A DNA stretch of 64,000 nucleotides. Source: Agromyces sp. LHK192. Lineage in GTDB: Bacteria; Actinomycetota; Actinomycetes; Actinomycetales; Microbacteriaceae. Shown piece after piece: positions 18,399-28,003 of this stretch. The stretch's first letter is position 1, and each line of letters starts with the position of its first letter. A program made the translations under genes and the position numbers. The stretch spans positions 806,001 through 870,000 of the forward strand of contig NZ_CP034753.1 of NCBI RefSeq assembly GCF_004006235.1. Direction: 5' to 3'. Under the pieces are notes generated by a model. That model was given only the letters and a program-made list of their open reading frames with translations. It was not told where the DNA came from and searched no databases.

Positions 18399-19474
18399 GC
18401 GAGGTCGTCGCGACGCTCGACGGAGCGCGCGAGGGTCCTGCGCCCCTGCTCGTGCTCGACCGGGTCGAGGCGTTCCTGGACGCGCACGCGCTCGGCGCGG
18501 GCCCGATCTCGTGGACTCGCATCGGCGAGGGGCAGTCGAACGTCACGTTCCTGCTGCGCCGGGGCGATGCCGAGGTCGTGCTGCGGCGCGGTCCGAGGCC
18601 GCCGCTGCCGCCCTCGGCGCACGACATGCTCCGCGAGGCGCGCGTGCAGCTCGCGCTCCGCGACGCCGGATACCCCGTGCCCCAGGTGCTCGCGACGTGC
18701 GAGGACGACACGGTGCTGGGCGTGCCGTTCTACCTGATGGACTTCGTGCGCGGCGACGTGGTCACCACGCACCTGCCCGAGCGGTTCGGAACCGCGCACG
18801 ATCGTGCGGCGCTGGCGGATGCCGCGGTGGAGGCCCTTGCGCAGCTCCACGCGATCGACGTGTCCACGGGACAGCTCAGCACGCTCGGACGGCCCGACGG
18901 ATACCTCGCGCGACAGGTCGAACGCTTCCGCGGGCTCTGGGGGCGGGTGTCGCGCCGGTCGCTGCCCGAGGTCGAGGAGGTCGCCGACCTGCTCGCCGCA
19001 GCCGTGCCCGTGAGCGGGCGGGCGAGCGTGGTGCACGGCGACTTCCGGCTGGGCAACCTGATGCTCGCGCCCGGCGGCCCCGCCGCGGCGGTGCGCCCGT
19101 CGGTCGCCGCCGTGCTCGACTGGGAGATGGCGACGCTCGGCGATCCGCTCGCCGACCTCGGCTATTTCACGGCGACATGGAGCGAGCCGGGGTCGCCGGC
19201 CACGGTCATGGAGCTGTCGCCGGTGACCGCGCTCGACGGGTTCCCCGACCGCGACGGGCTCGCGCGGGCGTACGAGCGGCGCACGGGTGCCGACCTGTCG
19301 TCGCTCGCCTGGTACCAGGCCCTCGCGCTGTGGAAGTCGGCGGTGTTCTGCGAGGCGATCCACACGCGCTGGCTCGAGGGCGAGCGCCCCGACGACACCG
19401 ACTTCGCACCGCGACTGGAGCAGGGCGTCCCGCAGCTGCTCGGGCTCGCGGGCGAACTCGCCGCAAGATCGTGA
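18395..19474 (+). CDS. ACAD10/LvaA-type aminoglycoside-phosphotransferase-fold kinase
   Basis: A 359-residue kinase starting at an ATG overlapping the cytochrome stop. Motifs: GEGQSNVTFLL (nucleotide loop), VVLRRGPRPPLPPSAHDMLRE (typical of the ACAD10/11-associated branch), Brenner motif VVHGDFRLGNLML and the metal-binding VLDWEMATLGDPLADLGY. Relatives include the kinase domain of ACAD10/11 and LvaA of the Pseudomonas levulinate pathway, which phosphorylate the 4-hydroxyl of 4-hydroxyacyl-CoA for later removal by a partner acyl-CoA-dehydrogenase-like enzyme. A matching ACAD11-type protein is encoded at 31627-32961. I infer a role in hydroxyacyl-CoA processing, not drug resistance. Confidence 0.82.
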   Translation: MSEVVATLDGAREGPAPLLVLDRVEAFLDAHALGAGPISWTRIGEGQSNVTFLLRRGDAEVVLRRGPRPPLPPSAHDMLREARVQLALRDAGYPVPQVLATCEDDTVLGVPFYLMDFVRGDVVTTHLPERFGTAHDRAALADAAVEALAQLHAIDVSTGQLSTLGRPDGYLARQVERFRGLWGRVSRRSLPEVEEVADLLAAAVPVSGRASVVHGDFRLGNLMLAPGGPAAAVRPSVAAVLDWEMATLGDPLADLGYFTATWSEPGSPATVMELSPVTALDGFPDRDGLARAYERRTGADLSSLAWYQALALWKSAVFCEAIHTRWLEGERPDDTDFAPRLEQGVPQLLGLAGELAARS

Positions 19475-19485
19475 CCGCGTCTCAC

Positions 19486-19529
19486 TTGTGGCGGAGCCAC
19501 GCGGGGCCTACAGTGAATCCGGATTCACT
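19486..19529 (+). promoter_or_regulatory. Promoter with TetR-type operator of the aldehyde dehydrogenase gene
   Basis: TTGTGG (19486-19491) and TACAGT (19509-19514) are 17 bases apart. A perfect 18-bp palindrome, AGTGAATCCGGATTCACT (19512-19529), overlaps the -10 and the expected start site, so a bound repressor would block transcription. The core GTGAATC-NN-GATTCAC recurs at 22401-22416 and, slightly changed, at 22425-22440 beside the double-TetR gene. Confidence 0.75.
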
Positions 19530-19565
19530 TCTTGGTCCAGTTCATTCAACGACGAAAGGACGGCC

Positions 19566-21071
19566 ATGACGCTCATCGCGGATGACCCGACCTCCGCCCA
19601 GCTCGTGTCCACCGACCCTCGCGACGGATCGCAGGTCGGCTCCTGGCCGGTCGCCGACCAGGCCGCCGTCGACCGTGCGGTCGCCGCGGCGCGCGACGCC
19701 GCCGAATGGTGGCACGCGCAGGGCTTCGCCGGACGCAAGCGGCACCTCCAGGCGTGGAAGACCGAGATCACCGAGGGCGCGCACGCGCTCGCCGACGTCA
19801 TCTCGCGCGAGACCGGCAAGCCCTCGGGCGACGCCCTGCTCGAGGTCGTGCTCACGCTCACGCACCTCGACTGGGCCTCCAAGGAGGCGCACAAGGTGCT
19901 CCGCCGGACGAAGGTGCCCTCCGGCCTCGCGAACATCAACCAATCGGCCTCGGTGGGCTACGAGCCCTACGGCGTCGTCGGCGTGATCGGCCCGTGGAAC
20001 TACCCGTTCTACACGCCGATGGGCTCGATCTCGTACGCGCTGTCGGCCGGCAACGCCATCGTCTTCAAGCCGAGCGAGCTCACCCCGGCCACGGCGAAGT
20101 GGATCGAGGATGCCTGGAACCGCGCGGTTCCGGGGCATCCGGTGTTCAGCGTCGTCGTCGGCGACGGCGCGACCGGTGCCGCACTCGTGCACGCCGGCGT
20201 CGACAAGATCGCCTTCACCGGGTCGCCCGGCACGGCGCGCAAGGTCATGGCCGCCTGCGCCGAGCGGCTCACGCCGATCGTCGTCGAGGCCGGCGGCAAG
20301 GATGCGATGATCGTCGCCGCCGACGCCGACCTCGACGCCGCGGTCGGCTTCGCGGTCTTCGGCGGCATGGGCAACGCCGGGCAGACCTGCGCGGGCGTCG
20401 AGCGGGTCTTCGTCGAGGCATCCGTGCACGACGAGTTCCTCTCGCGGCTCGCGAAGGCCGCGGCGAAGCTGCACCCGGGGCCCGGGGCATCCGACAGCTA
20501 CGGGCCGATGACCCTCGCCCGCCAGTCCGACATCGTCGCCCGGCAGCTCGACGAGGCCATCGCGCGCGGCGCCACGGCCGTCGTGGGCGGACCGGACTCG
20601 GTCGCCGACGGATACGTCGGGCCGGTCGTGCTGCGCGACGTGCCCGCGGACTGCGCCGTCTCGCGCGAGGAGACGTTCGGGCCCGTGCTCGTCGTCGACC
20701 GGGTCGCGGACCTCGACGAGGCCGTGCGTCGCACCAACGACACCGACTACGGGCTCACCGCCTCGATCTTCACCAAGGACCTCGCGAAGGGGCGCGCGCT
20801 CGCCGCGCGGCTGAAGGTGGGCGCCGTGACGGTGAACTCGGTGCTCGGCTTCGCCGGCATCCCGTCGCTGCCGTTCGGCGGCCGCGGCGACTCGGGCTTC
20901 GGGCGCATCCACGGCGCCGACGGCCTGCGCGAGTTCAGCGTGGTCAAGTCGGTCGCGGTGCAGACGCGCAAGCCCATGCTCGACCTGCTCACCATGGACC
21001 GGTCCGAGAAGGACATGAGGATGACCGAGAAGGTGCTGCACCTGCTCCACGGGCGGCGCGGCAAGCACTGA
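19566..21071 (+). CDS. NAD(P)-dependent aldehyde dehydrogenase
   Basis: A 501-residue aldehyde dehydrogenase of usual length. Landmarks: VIGPWNYPFYTPMG near residue 143, the coenzyme loop FTGSPGTARKV, the general-base Glu in VVEAGGKDAM (Glu 241), the nucleophile in NAGQTCAGVE (Cys 275), and EETFGPVLVV. It oxidises an aldehyde to the acid that the nearby acyl-CoA ligase (22542) can activate; the fused alcohol dehydrogenase at 24121 can supply the aldehyde. ATG 19566 follows GAAAGGA. Its own promoter carries a perfect palindrome shared with the double-TetR gene, so it is probably induced by the pathway substrate or a CoA ester. The C-terminus has a longer helical tail (KPMLDLLTM...LLHGRRGKH), possibly membrane-associating. 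Confidence 0.92.
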   Translation: MTLIADDPTSAQLVSTDPRDGSQVGSWPVADQAAVDRAVAAARDAAEWWHAQGFAGRKRHLQAWKTEITEGAHALADVISRETGKPSGDALLEVVLTLTHLDWASKEAHKVLRRTKVPSGLANINQSASVGYEPYGVVGVIGPWNYPFYTPMGSISYALSAGNAIVFKPSELTPATAKWIEDAWNRAVPGHPVFSVVVGDGATGAALVHAGVDKIAFTGSPGTARKVMAACAERLTPIVVEAGGKDAMIVAADADLDAAVGFAVFGGMGNAGQTCAGVERVFVEASVHDEFLSRLAKAAAKLHPGPGASDSYGPMTLARQSDIVARQLDEAIARGATAVVGGPDSVADGYVGPVVLRDVPADCAVSREETFGPVLVVDRVADLDEAVRRTNDTDYGLTASIFTKDLAKGRALAARLKVGAVTVNSVLGFAGIPSLPFGGRGDSGFGRIHGADGLREFSVVKSVAVQTRKPMLDLLTMDRSEKDMRMTEKVLHLLHGRRGKH

Positions 21072-21121
21072 GCGCGGCGAGCACTGCGCGCGGCGAGCAT
21101 TATGCCGGCGCGGCACGGTCG

Positions 21122-21168
21122 GATCGGCGCTCGGCGTCAGGCGTTCGCGCCGACGCCGAGCGCCGATC
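21122..21168. terminator. UUCG-capped bidirectional terminator overlapping the TetR 3' end
   Basis: A perfect 17-bp stem (21122-21138 with 21152-21168) continues after one bulged base into GGCG-TTCG-CGCC. It lies between convergent aldehyde dehydrogenase and TetR genes and includes the last ten codons and the stop of the TetR gene. Just upstream, at 21056-21100, a sequence like GCGCGGCGAGCACT is repeated about three times. Confidence 0.75.
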
Positions 21169-22363
21169 GCACGAGTGCGCAGACCCGGGCGCGCCGCGAC
21201 GGCGTCGCGTCGAAGTGCACCAGGCGGCCGATGTCGACCACGATGTTGAGCCCCGCGTGCACCCGGAACCGGGCGGCCGCGGGGGAGAGCTCCGGTCGCA
21301 CGGCGCGCAGCAGCGCGACCCACTCGTCGACGTGGCGGCGCTGGAGGGCGCGCAGGCGCTCCTGCTCGGCGGGCGGCAGTGCCCCGGCGTCCGAGAAGTA
21401 CACGCTCATCAGGTCGTGGTGGGTGAAGCTGTGGGCGACGTACGCGTCGACCAGGTCGTGCAACCCGACCTCCGGGGAGGTCGCGCCGCCGAGGGCGTCG
21501 GCGGTGGTCGCGCTGAGCCGCTCGGCCGCGCGCACGCAGGCCTCGAGGAGCAGCTCGGACTTGCTGCCGAAGTACCGGTAGAACCCCGACGCGGTGAGCC
21601 CGACGGCGGCGCTGATCTCGTCGATGCCCGTGTCGTGGTACCCGCGCCGGTGGAACAGCACGAGCGCCTCGCTGATGATGAGTTCGCGCTTGGACGCGCT
21701 GGGCAGGCCGGATGCGTCGTCCGGGACGGCCGGCGCGTACGGCGGCAGGTCGGTCTCCGCGACGTCGCGCGCGACGTCGCGCAACAGGTCGACGAGCTGG
21801 CGGTGCGGCAGCTTCGTGTGGTGCGACGTGATGCTGGCCACGGCGCTCATCGCGGCCGCGGCGAGCGCGTCGCCGTCGCCGTCGGGCACGGGGCGACCCT
21901 CCTCGAGCCGGAGCGCTTCGAGCGGTCGCCGGACGCGGTCGGTGATGAGGGCGAAGTCGTCGCGGACGCGACGGCGATCGGCCGGCTCGAGGTAGCGGCC
22001 CTCCCAGCGGTAGAGCCCGCCCGTGCGCCGGTTGCCGATGGTCGCCTCGATGAGGTCCACGACGACGGCGTCGAACCAGCCGGACGCGGGCTCGCCCTCT
22101 CGGGGCTCGGCTGCGGCGTCGGTCGCCTCGATGAGGCCGTGCGCGAGCCGGTCGACGGCGTCGACGAAAAGGGCGTACTTGTTCGGGAAGTGCCGGTAGA
22201 GCGCGGGCGCCGAGATGCCGACGGCGGCGGCGACGTCGCCCATGCCGACCTGGTGGTAGCCGCGCTCGGAGAACGCCTCGGCCGCGGCCATCGCGATCCG
22301 CTGGCGGCGGTCCTTCGGGCGGATCCGCCGTTCGGCGGCGGGCACCGCCTGCACTGCGCTCAT
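21137..22363 (-). CDS. Tandem double-TetR repressor
   Basis: A 408-residue protein with two complete TetR units in one chain. The first helix-turn-helix is at about residues 19-65 (RQRIAMAAAEAFSERGYHQVGMGDVAAAVGISAPALYRHFPNK) and the second at about 225-270 (SKRELIISEALVLFHRRGYHDTGIDEISAAVGLTASGFYRYFGSKSEL), each with its own helical domain. Such fusions are known in actinobacteria. I use ATG 22363; a GTG sits directly before it and neither has an obvious Shine-Dalgarno, so translation may be weak or leaderless. The intergenic region to fadD carries two operator-like palindromes, and a third, perfect one overlaps the aldehyde dehydrogenase promoter. Autoregulation plus control of the acyl-CoA ligase and aldehyde dehydrogenase is the simplest reading. 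The ligand may be an acyl-CoA. Confidence 0.88.
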   Translation of the reverse strand: MSAVQAVPAAERRIRPKDRRQRIAMAAAEAFSERGYHQVGMGDVAAAVGISAPALYRHFPNKYALFVDAVDRLAHGLIEATDAAAEPREGEPASGWFDAVVVDLIEATIGNRRTGGLYRWEGRYLEPADRRRVRDDFALITDRVRRPLEALRLEEGRPVPDGDGDALAAAAMSAVASITSHHTKLPHRQLVDLLRDVARDVAETDLPPYAPAVPDDASGLPSASKRELIISEALVLFHRRGYHDTGIDEISAAVGLTASGFYRYFGSKSELLLEACVRAAERLSATTADALGGATSPEVGLHDLVDAYVAHSFTHHDLMSVYFSDAGALPPAEQERLRALQRRHVDEWVALLRAVRPELSPAAARFRVHAGLNIVVDIGRLVHFDATPSRRARVCALVRSALGVGANA

Positions 22364-22400
22364 CACGTCAGGCTACCGCAGGGGCGCCATGCCGGGCCCT

Positions 22401-22440
22401 GTGAATCACGATTCACGAACCGATGTGAATCGTGATTAAC
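22401..22440. promoter_or_regulatory. Two adjacent TetR-type operators
   Basis: GTGAATC-AC-GATTCAC (22401-22416) is a perfect 7+7 palindrome. GTGAATC-GT-GATTAAC (22425-22440) differs at one position. Their centres are 24 bases apart, just over two helical turns, so two dimers, or the two DNA-binding units of one double TetR, could sit on the same face. They lie between the divergent double-TetR and acyl-CoA ligase genes. Confidence 0.75.
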
Positions 22441-22447
22441 AAAATGC

Positions 22448-22476
22448 GTGACATCGCCGGGTTCGGGAGGCATACT
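22448..22476 (+). promoter_or_regulatory. Candidate promoter of the acyl-CoA ligase gene
   Basis: GTGACA (22448-22453, five of six matches to TTGACA) and CATACT (22471-22476, four of six to TATAAT) are exactly 17 bases apart. The pair starts 8 bases downstream of the second operator. It would drive fadD, the alcohol dehydrogenase and perhaps the ABC importer genes. Confidence 0.55.
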
Positions 22477-22541
22477 GGGGGCAGCCTTCGTCGCCGGTCC
22501 GCCGGCGCCGGGTACAGCGTCGTACGAAAGGGAACCCCCGA

Positions 22542-24116
<1,575 letters not shown>

Positions 24117-24120
24117 GGCG

Positions 24121-25710
24121 ATGACCGCGACGACGGCCGCGCTCGTCCACGAGCGCGGCGGCACGGCCACGCTCTCGAAGGTGACCATCCGGCAGCCGGG
24201 CGCACACGAACTCGTGGTGCGCGTGATGGCCTCCGGCGTGTGCGCGACCGACCTCTTCGGCATCGACGGGGGAGCGGGCGATCGCTTCCCGGCGGTCTTC
24301 GGGCACGAAGGCGCGGGCATCGTCGAGGCCGTCGGCGACGGTGTGACCGAAATCCGTTCCGGCGACCGTGTCGTGCTCGGGTTCGCCTCGTGCGGCGACT
24401 GCGACGCCTGTCTCCACGGGCACTCGGCGTACTGCGGCCGATTCGCCGAGCTCAACTACGCCGCGCACGCCGGCGCCACCTCGACGACCGGCCCGGTGAC
24501 GACGGGCTGGATGGGCCAGTCGTCGTGGGCGGCCCACGTGGTCGTGGATGCCCGCAGTGCGGTGGTCATCGGCGACGACGTGCCGTGGGCCGTCGCGGCG
24601 ACCCTCGGCTGCGGGGTGCTCACCGGTGCCGGTGCGGTGCTGAACGTGCTCCGTCCCGGCCCGGGCGACACCCTGCTCGTCATCGGCGCAGGCACCACCG
24701 GGCTCGCGGCCGTCATGGCGGCGAAGCACCGCGGCGTCGCGCGCATCGTCGTGAGCGACCCGATCGCCGACCGCCGAGACCTCGCCATGCTGCTCGGCGC
24801 CACCGAGGCGCTCGCGCCCGACCGGGTCGCCGAGGCGGTCAGGGGAACGGCGTCGCACGTGCTCGACACCGTCGGCACGCAGCCCGCGCTCGACCTCGCG
24901 CTCTCCCAGCTCGCGACCCGCGGCACCTGCGCGACGGTCGCGTTGAAGCCGGGCGCCAACCGGGTCGAGGTGTCGCAGTCCCGGCTGCTCTGGGGGCGGA
25001 CGCTGACCGGCGTGATCGAAGGCGACGCCGACGTCGCGCGAGACATCCGCTCGCTCGCCGCACTGTGGCGAGCCGGCCGACTGCCCGTCGAGTGGCTCGT
25101 CGCGACGTACCCGTTCGCCGACGTCGCCCAGGCCGTCGAGGACGCCCGCGACGGCCGCGTCGTCAAGCCGGTGCTGCGCATGGGCGACGAGCGCCGCGTC
25201 GCACCGCCGGCCGCGCCGGCCGACCTGGTCGAGACCCTGCGCGGCGGCGCGGTCGCCGAGGACGACCTCGCCGGGCTCTGGCGATCGCTGCCGCCGGTCG
25301 AGCCCGCCGAGCTCCGCGGCCTGTGGCGGGGCACGGGCCTGAGCCCCGGTCACCGCGTGCACCGGCTGCTCACGCGCAGCGGCTGGTACGGCAAGCTCTT
25401 CCGCTCCGACGACGACGTCGCCCCCATCGTGCGCACCGACGGCGCCGGCGGACTCGTGAGCGACCCGGTGCTCGCCCGCGGCGGTGCGAGCCTGCACCGC
25501 GTCGTGCACGACGGCGTCGCGACGGCGGCGATGGTCTACGACGGCCAGCCGGTGATCGACTGCTTCGTCCGCGTCGGACCCGACGCCCTCCTCGGCGTCA
25601 TGACCGGCCGCGACACCCTCGACGACGGGCGCGCGTACCACTTCCTGCTCGAACGCGACCGCGACCGCGATCCCGACCAGATCGGAACCGCTCCGGCGCC
25701 CGCCGGCTGA
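24121..25710 (+). CDS. Zinc alcohol dehydrogenase fused to GXWXG/DUF4334 domain
   Basis: A 529-residue fusion starting 4 bases after the fadD stop. Residues 1-355 form a medium-chain zinc alcohol dehydrogenase: catalytic-zinc ligands Cys 41 (GVCATD) and His 62-Glu 63 (FGHEGAG), structural-zinc cysteines 91, 94, 97 and 105, and NAD loop VIGAGTTGLAAV. It is nearest the aryl/benzyl-alcohol dehydrogenase group and should oxidise an alcohol to an aldehyde. After a linker, residues about 380-440 carry a GXWXG domain (LRGLWRGTGLSPGH...SGWYGKLF) and about 450-515 a DUF4334-like domain (MVYDGQPVIDCFVRVG...LGVMTGR). That pair usually forms a separate protein of about 170-190 residues with no settled function. 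The fusion implies the pair acts on, or binds, the same substrate. Confidence 0.85.
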   Translation: MTATTAALVHERGGTATLSKVTIRQPGAHELVVRVMASGVCATDLFGIDGGAGDRFPAVFGHEGAGIVEAVGDGVTEIRSGDRVVLGFASCGDCDACLHGHSAYCGRFAELNYAAHAGATSTTGPVTTGWMGQSSWAAHVVVDARSAVVIGDDVPWAVAATLGCGVLTGAGAVLNVLRPGPGDTLLVIGAGTTGLAAVMAAKHRGVARIVVSDPIADRRDLAMLLGATEALAPDRVAEAVRGTASHVLDTVGTQPALDLALSQLATRGTCATVALKPGANRVEVSQSRLLWGRTLTGVIEGDADVARDIRSLAALWRAGRLPVEWLVATYPFADVAQAVEDARDGRVVKPVLRMGDERRVAPPAAPADLVETLRGGAVAEDDLAGLWRSLPPVEPAELRGLWRGTGLSPGHRVHRLLTRSGWYGKLFRSDDDVAPIVRTDGAGGLVSDPVLARGGASLHRVVHDGVATAAMVYDGQPVIDCFVRVGPDALLGVMTGRDTLDDGRAYHFLLERDRDRDPDQIGTAPAPAG

Positions 25711-25855
25711 ACCCGCGCCGAACGGCGAGCGCGAACCCCCGACCGGCGGCCCCGAGCCGTCGGACCGTGATCCAGTGCGCCCTCGCGCGGCGCCGCCCGA
25801 CCCTGCACCCCCACCCTGCACCCAGCTCGCGATCACCCATCAGAGAGGCACGACG

Positions 25856-27139
25856 ATGACCATCACCCACCCCGCGCGACGACGTCGCGCCACGATCGCC
25901 GTGGCATCCGCCGCGGTCACCGCGCTCGCGCTCGCCGGTTGCGTCGGACGCGACGGCGACTCCGGCGACGCCGGCGCCGACGCGGCGCAGGCCGAGGCCG
26001 ATTGCAGCCCCGGCTTCACCGACACCGAGGTGCGGATCGGGAACAGCATCCCGCTGTCCGGTCCCGCCGCGGCGTACGGCGCGATCGGCACGACCATCCA
26101 GGCCTACTTCGACGACCTCAACGCCGCTGGCGGCCTCGAGTTCGCCGACGGCGTCACCCGCGAGGTCGTCGTCACCGTCGTCGACGACTCGTACGACCCG
26201 GCGAAGACCGCCGCCAACGTGCGGACCCTCGTCGAGCAGGATGAAGTGTTCGCGCTCGCCGGCGTGCTCGGCACCGGTGCGGCGATCAGCGTCGCGCCCT
26301 ACGTCGAGGAGGCCGGGGTGCCGAACCTCTTCACCGGGACCGGCTCCGACGCGATCCTCGCCCTGCACGAGCAGGACCCGTGGACCACCGGCTTCATGCC
26401 GCAGTACGGGTTCGAGGTGCAGGCGCTCGCCGAATACCTGATCGCCGAGCACCCCGGCTCGACCGCCGCGATCCTGTACCAGAACGACGACTTCGGCGAG
26501 AGCATCCGCGCCGGCTTCGAGGCGGCGTTCGAGGGCAGCGGCATCGAGATCGTCGCGGCCGAGCCGTACGAGCTCGCGAGCCCGTCGGTCGACAGCCAGG
26601 TGACCGCGCTCGCGGCATCCGACGCCGATCTCTTCCTGAACTGGGCGGTGGGTGCGTTCGCCACGCAGTCGCTCAAGAAGAAGCTCGAACTCGGTTGGGA
26701 CGCCACTACGGTGATCAACGCACCCGCGGCCGACGCGACGTTCTTCCTCAAGCCCGCCGGGCCCGGCGCCGCCGACGGCGTCGTCTCGATCGCGTACACG
26801 AAGGACATCACCGACCCGTCGCTCGCGGGCGACCCGGGCTTCGACGCGTGGACCGAGTTCGCGGCCGCGCACGAGGGCGAGGTGAACGCCCTCTCCGCCC
26901 CCGCAGCGGCCGGCTACCAGACCGCGCAGCTGCTCGAGGCGGCGCTCGTCGAGATGGAGGGATGCACCCGCGAGGCGCTCCTCGACGCGGCGACCTCGTT
27001 CGACGGACTCGAGCTCGACCTCGCACCGGTGCCGGTGTCGACGACGCCCGAGTACCCGTTCGTGTTCAGCGAGATCGGCGTCCAGGTCTTCAACGGCGAG
27101 AACTGGGACCTGACCGAGGGCACCTACACGGTCGACTGA
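25856..27139 (+). CDS. Liv-type ABC importer substrate-binding lipoprotein
   Basis: A 427-residue lipoprotein. ATG 25856 (GAGAGG upstream) starts a signal peptide with four arginines and a LALAGC lipobox, so lipidation should be on Cys 26. The mature part is a type-I periplasmic binding fold of the leucine/amide/short-chain-carboxylate group: VRIGNSIPLSGPAAAYGAIG at the start, VVTVVDDSYDPAKTAANVRTLVEQDEVFALAGVLGTG, and YQNDDFGESIRAGFEAAF. It delivers ligand to the two permeases and two ATPases encoded just downstream. Its place inside a beta-oxidation island suggests a carboxylate or lipid-like ligand rather than an amino acid (inference). Confidence 0.9.
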   Translation: MTITHPARRRRATIAVASAAVTALALAGCVGRDGDSGDAGADAAQAEADCSPGFTDTEVRIGNSIPLSGPAAAYGAIGTTIQAYFDDLNAAGGLEFADGVTREVVVTVVDDSYDPAKTAANVRTLVEQDEVFALAGVLGTGAAISVAPYVEEAGVPNLFTGTGSDAILALHEQDPWTTGFMPQYGFEVQALAEYLIAEHPGSTAAILYQNDDFGESIRAGFEAAFEGSGIEIVAAEPYELASPSVDSQVTALAASDADLFLNWAVGAFATQSLKKKLELGWDATTVINAPAADATFFLKPAGPGAADGVVSIAYTKDITDPSLAGDPGFDAWTEFAAAHEGEVNALSAPAAAGYQTAQLLEAALVEMEGCTREALLDAATSFDGLELDLAPVPVSTTPEYPFVFSEIGVQVFNGENWDLTEGTYTVD

Positions 27140-27232
27140 CGGATGCCCCGGGGCCGGCGATCCCGACCCCGGGGCGCACCCGCCCGTGCTCGACGCGCGG
27201 GCCACCACCACCACGATCACCAGGAGGGCGGC

Positions 27233-28003
27233 ATGGGCGCACTGCTCGAGGTCCGCGACGTCCGGCTCTCGTTCGGGGGGCTGCAGGCGCTCGACGGACC
27301 GAGCCTCACGGTCGGCGACGGCGAGGTCGTCGGCCTGATCGGGCCGAACGGCGCCGGCAAGACGAGCCTGTTCAACTGCATCTCCGGGCTCTACCGGCGC
27401 CAGTCGGGCACGATCCGCATCGCCGGACGCGACGCGACCGCGCTCCCGCGCCACCGCATCGCCGGGCTCGGCGTCGGCCGGACGTTCCAGAACCTGGGCC
27501 TGCTGCCATCGCAGACCGTCCTCGAGAACGTGCTCGCCGGCGGGTACTCCGCGACCCGCGGCGGGTTCTGGGCGACCGCGCTCGCGCTGCCCGGCATCCG
27601 CCGGGACGAGCGGGCGATGCGCGAGCGCGCGGCGGCGCTGCTCGACGAGCTCGACCTCGCCGCCGTCGCCGGCCGAATCGTCGGCACCCTGCCGTTCGGC
27701 ACGCTCAAGCGCATCGAGCTCGCGCGGGCCCTGCTGCCCGAACCACGACTGCTGCTCGTCGACGAACCCGCCAACGGACTCGTCCACGGCGAGGTCCGCG
27801 AGCTCGGGGAGACGCTCAGGCGACTCGCCTCCGAACGGGGCACCGCGATCCTGCTCGTCGAGCACCACATGGGCCTCGTCACCTCCGTGTGCGACCGGGT
27901 CGTCGTGCTCAACTTCGGCCGCCGCATCGCCGAGGGCGACCCGCGGGAGGTCGCCCGCGCCCCCGAGGTCGTCGCCGCCTACCTGGGGAGCGCAGCCGCA
28001 TGA
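27233..28003 (+). CDS. Liv-type ABC importer ATPase 1 (LivG-like)
   Basis: A 256-residue ATP-binding subunit starting at ATG 27233 (GGAGGGCGGC upstream). Walker A is GPNGAGKTSLFNC, the Q-loop has GRTFQNLGLLPSQTVLENVL, and Walker B is RLLLVDEPANGL. The signature motif is LPFGTLKRIELARAL in place of LSGGQ, within the variation seen for LivG-like proteins (usually LPYGxQRRLE). It pairs with the next gene's product as a heterodimer that powers uptake. The 93-base gap after the lipoprotein gene shows no clear terminator. Confidence 0.92.
   Translation: MGALLEVRDVRLSFGGLQALDGPSLTVGDGEVVGLIGPNGAGKTSLFNCISGLYRRQSGTIRIAGRDATALPRHRIAGLGVGRTFQNLGLLPSQTVLENVLAGGYSATRGGFWATALALPGIRRDERAMRERAAALLDELDLAAVAGRIVGTLPFGTLKRIELARALLPEPRLLLVDEPANGLVHGEVRELGETLRRLASERGTAILLVEHHMGLVTSVCDRVVVLNFGRRIAEGDPREVARAPEVVAAYLGSAAA

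Noticed and set aside
18395..19474. Calling the APH-fold kinase an antibiotic-resistance gene
   Set aside because: Its motifs and operon (racemase, ETF, cytochrome b) fit the ACAD10/LvaA branch rather than aminoglycoside kinases.
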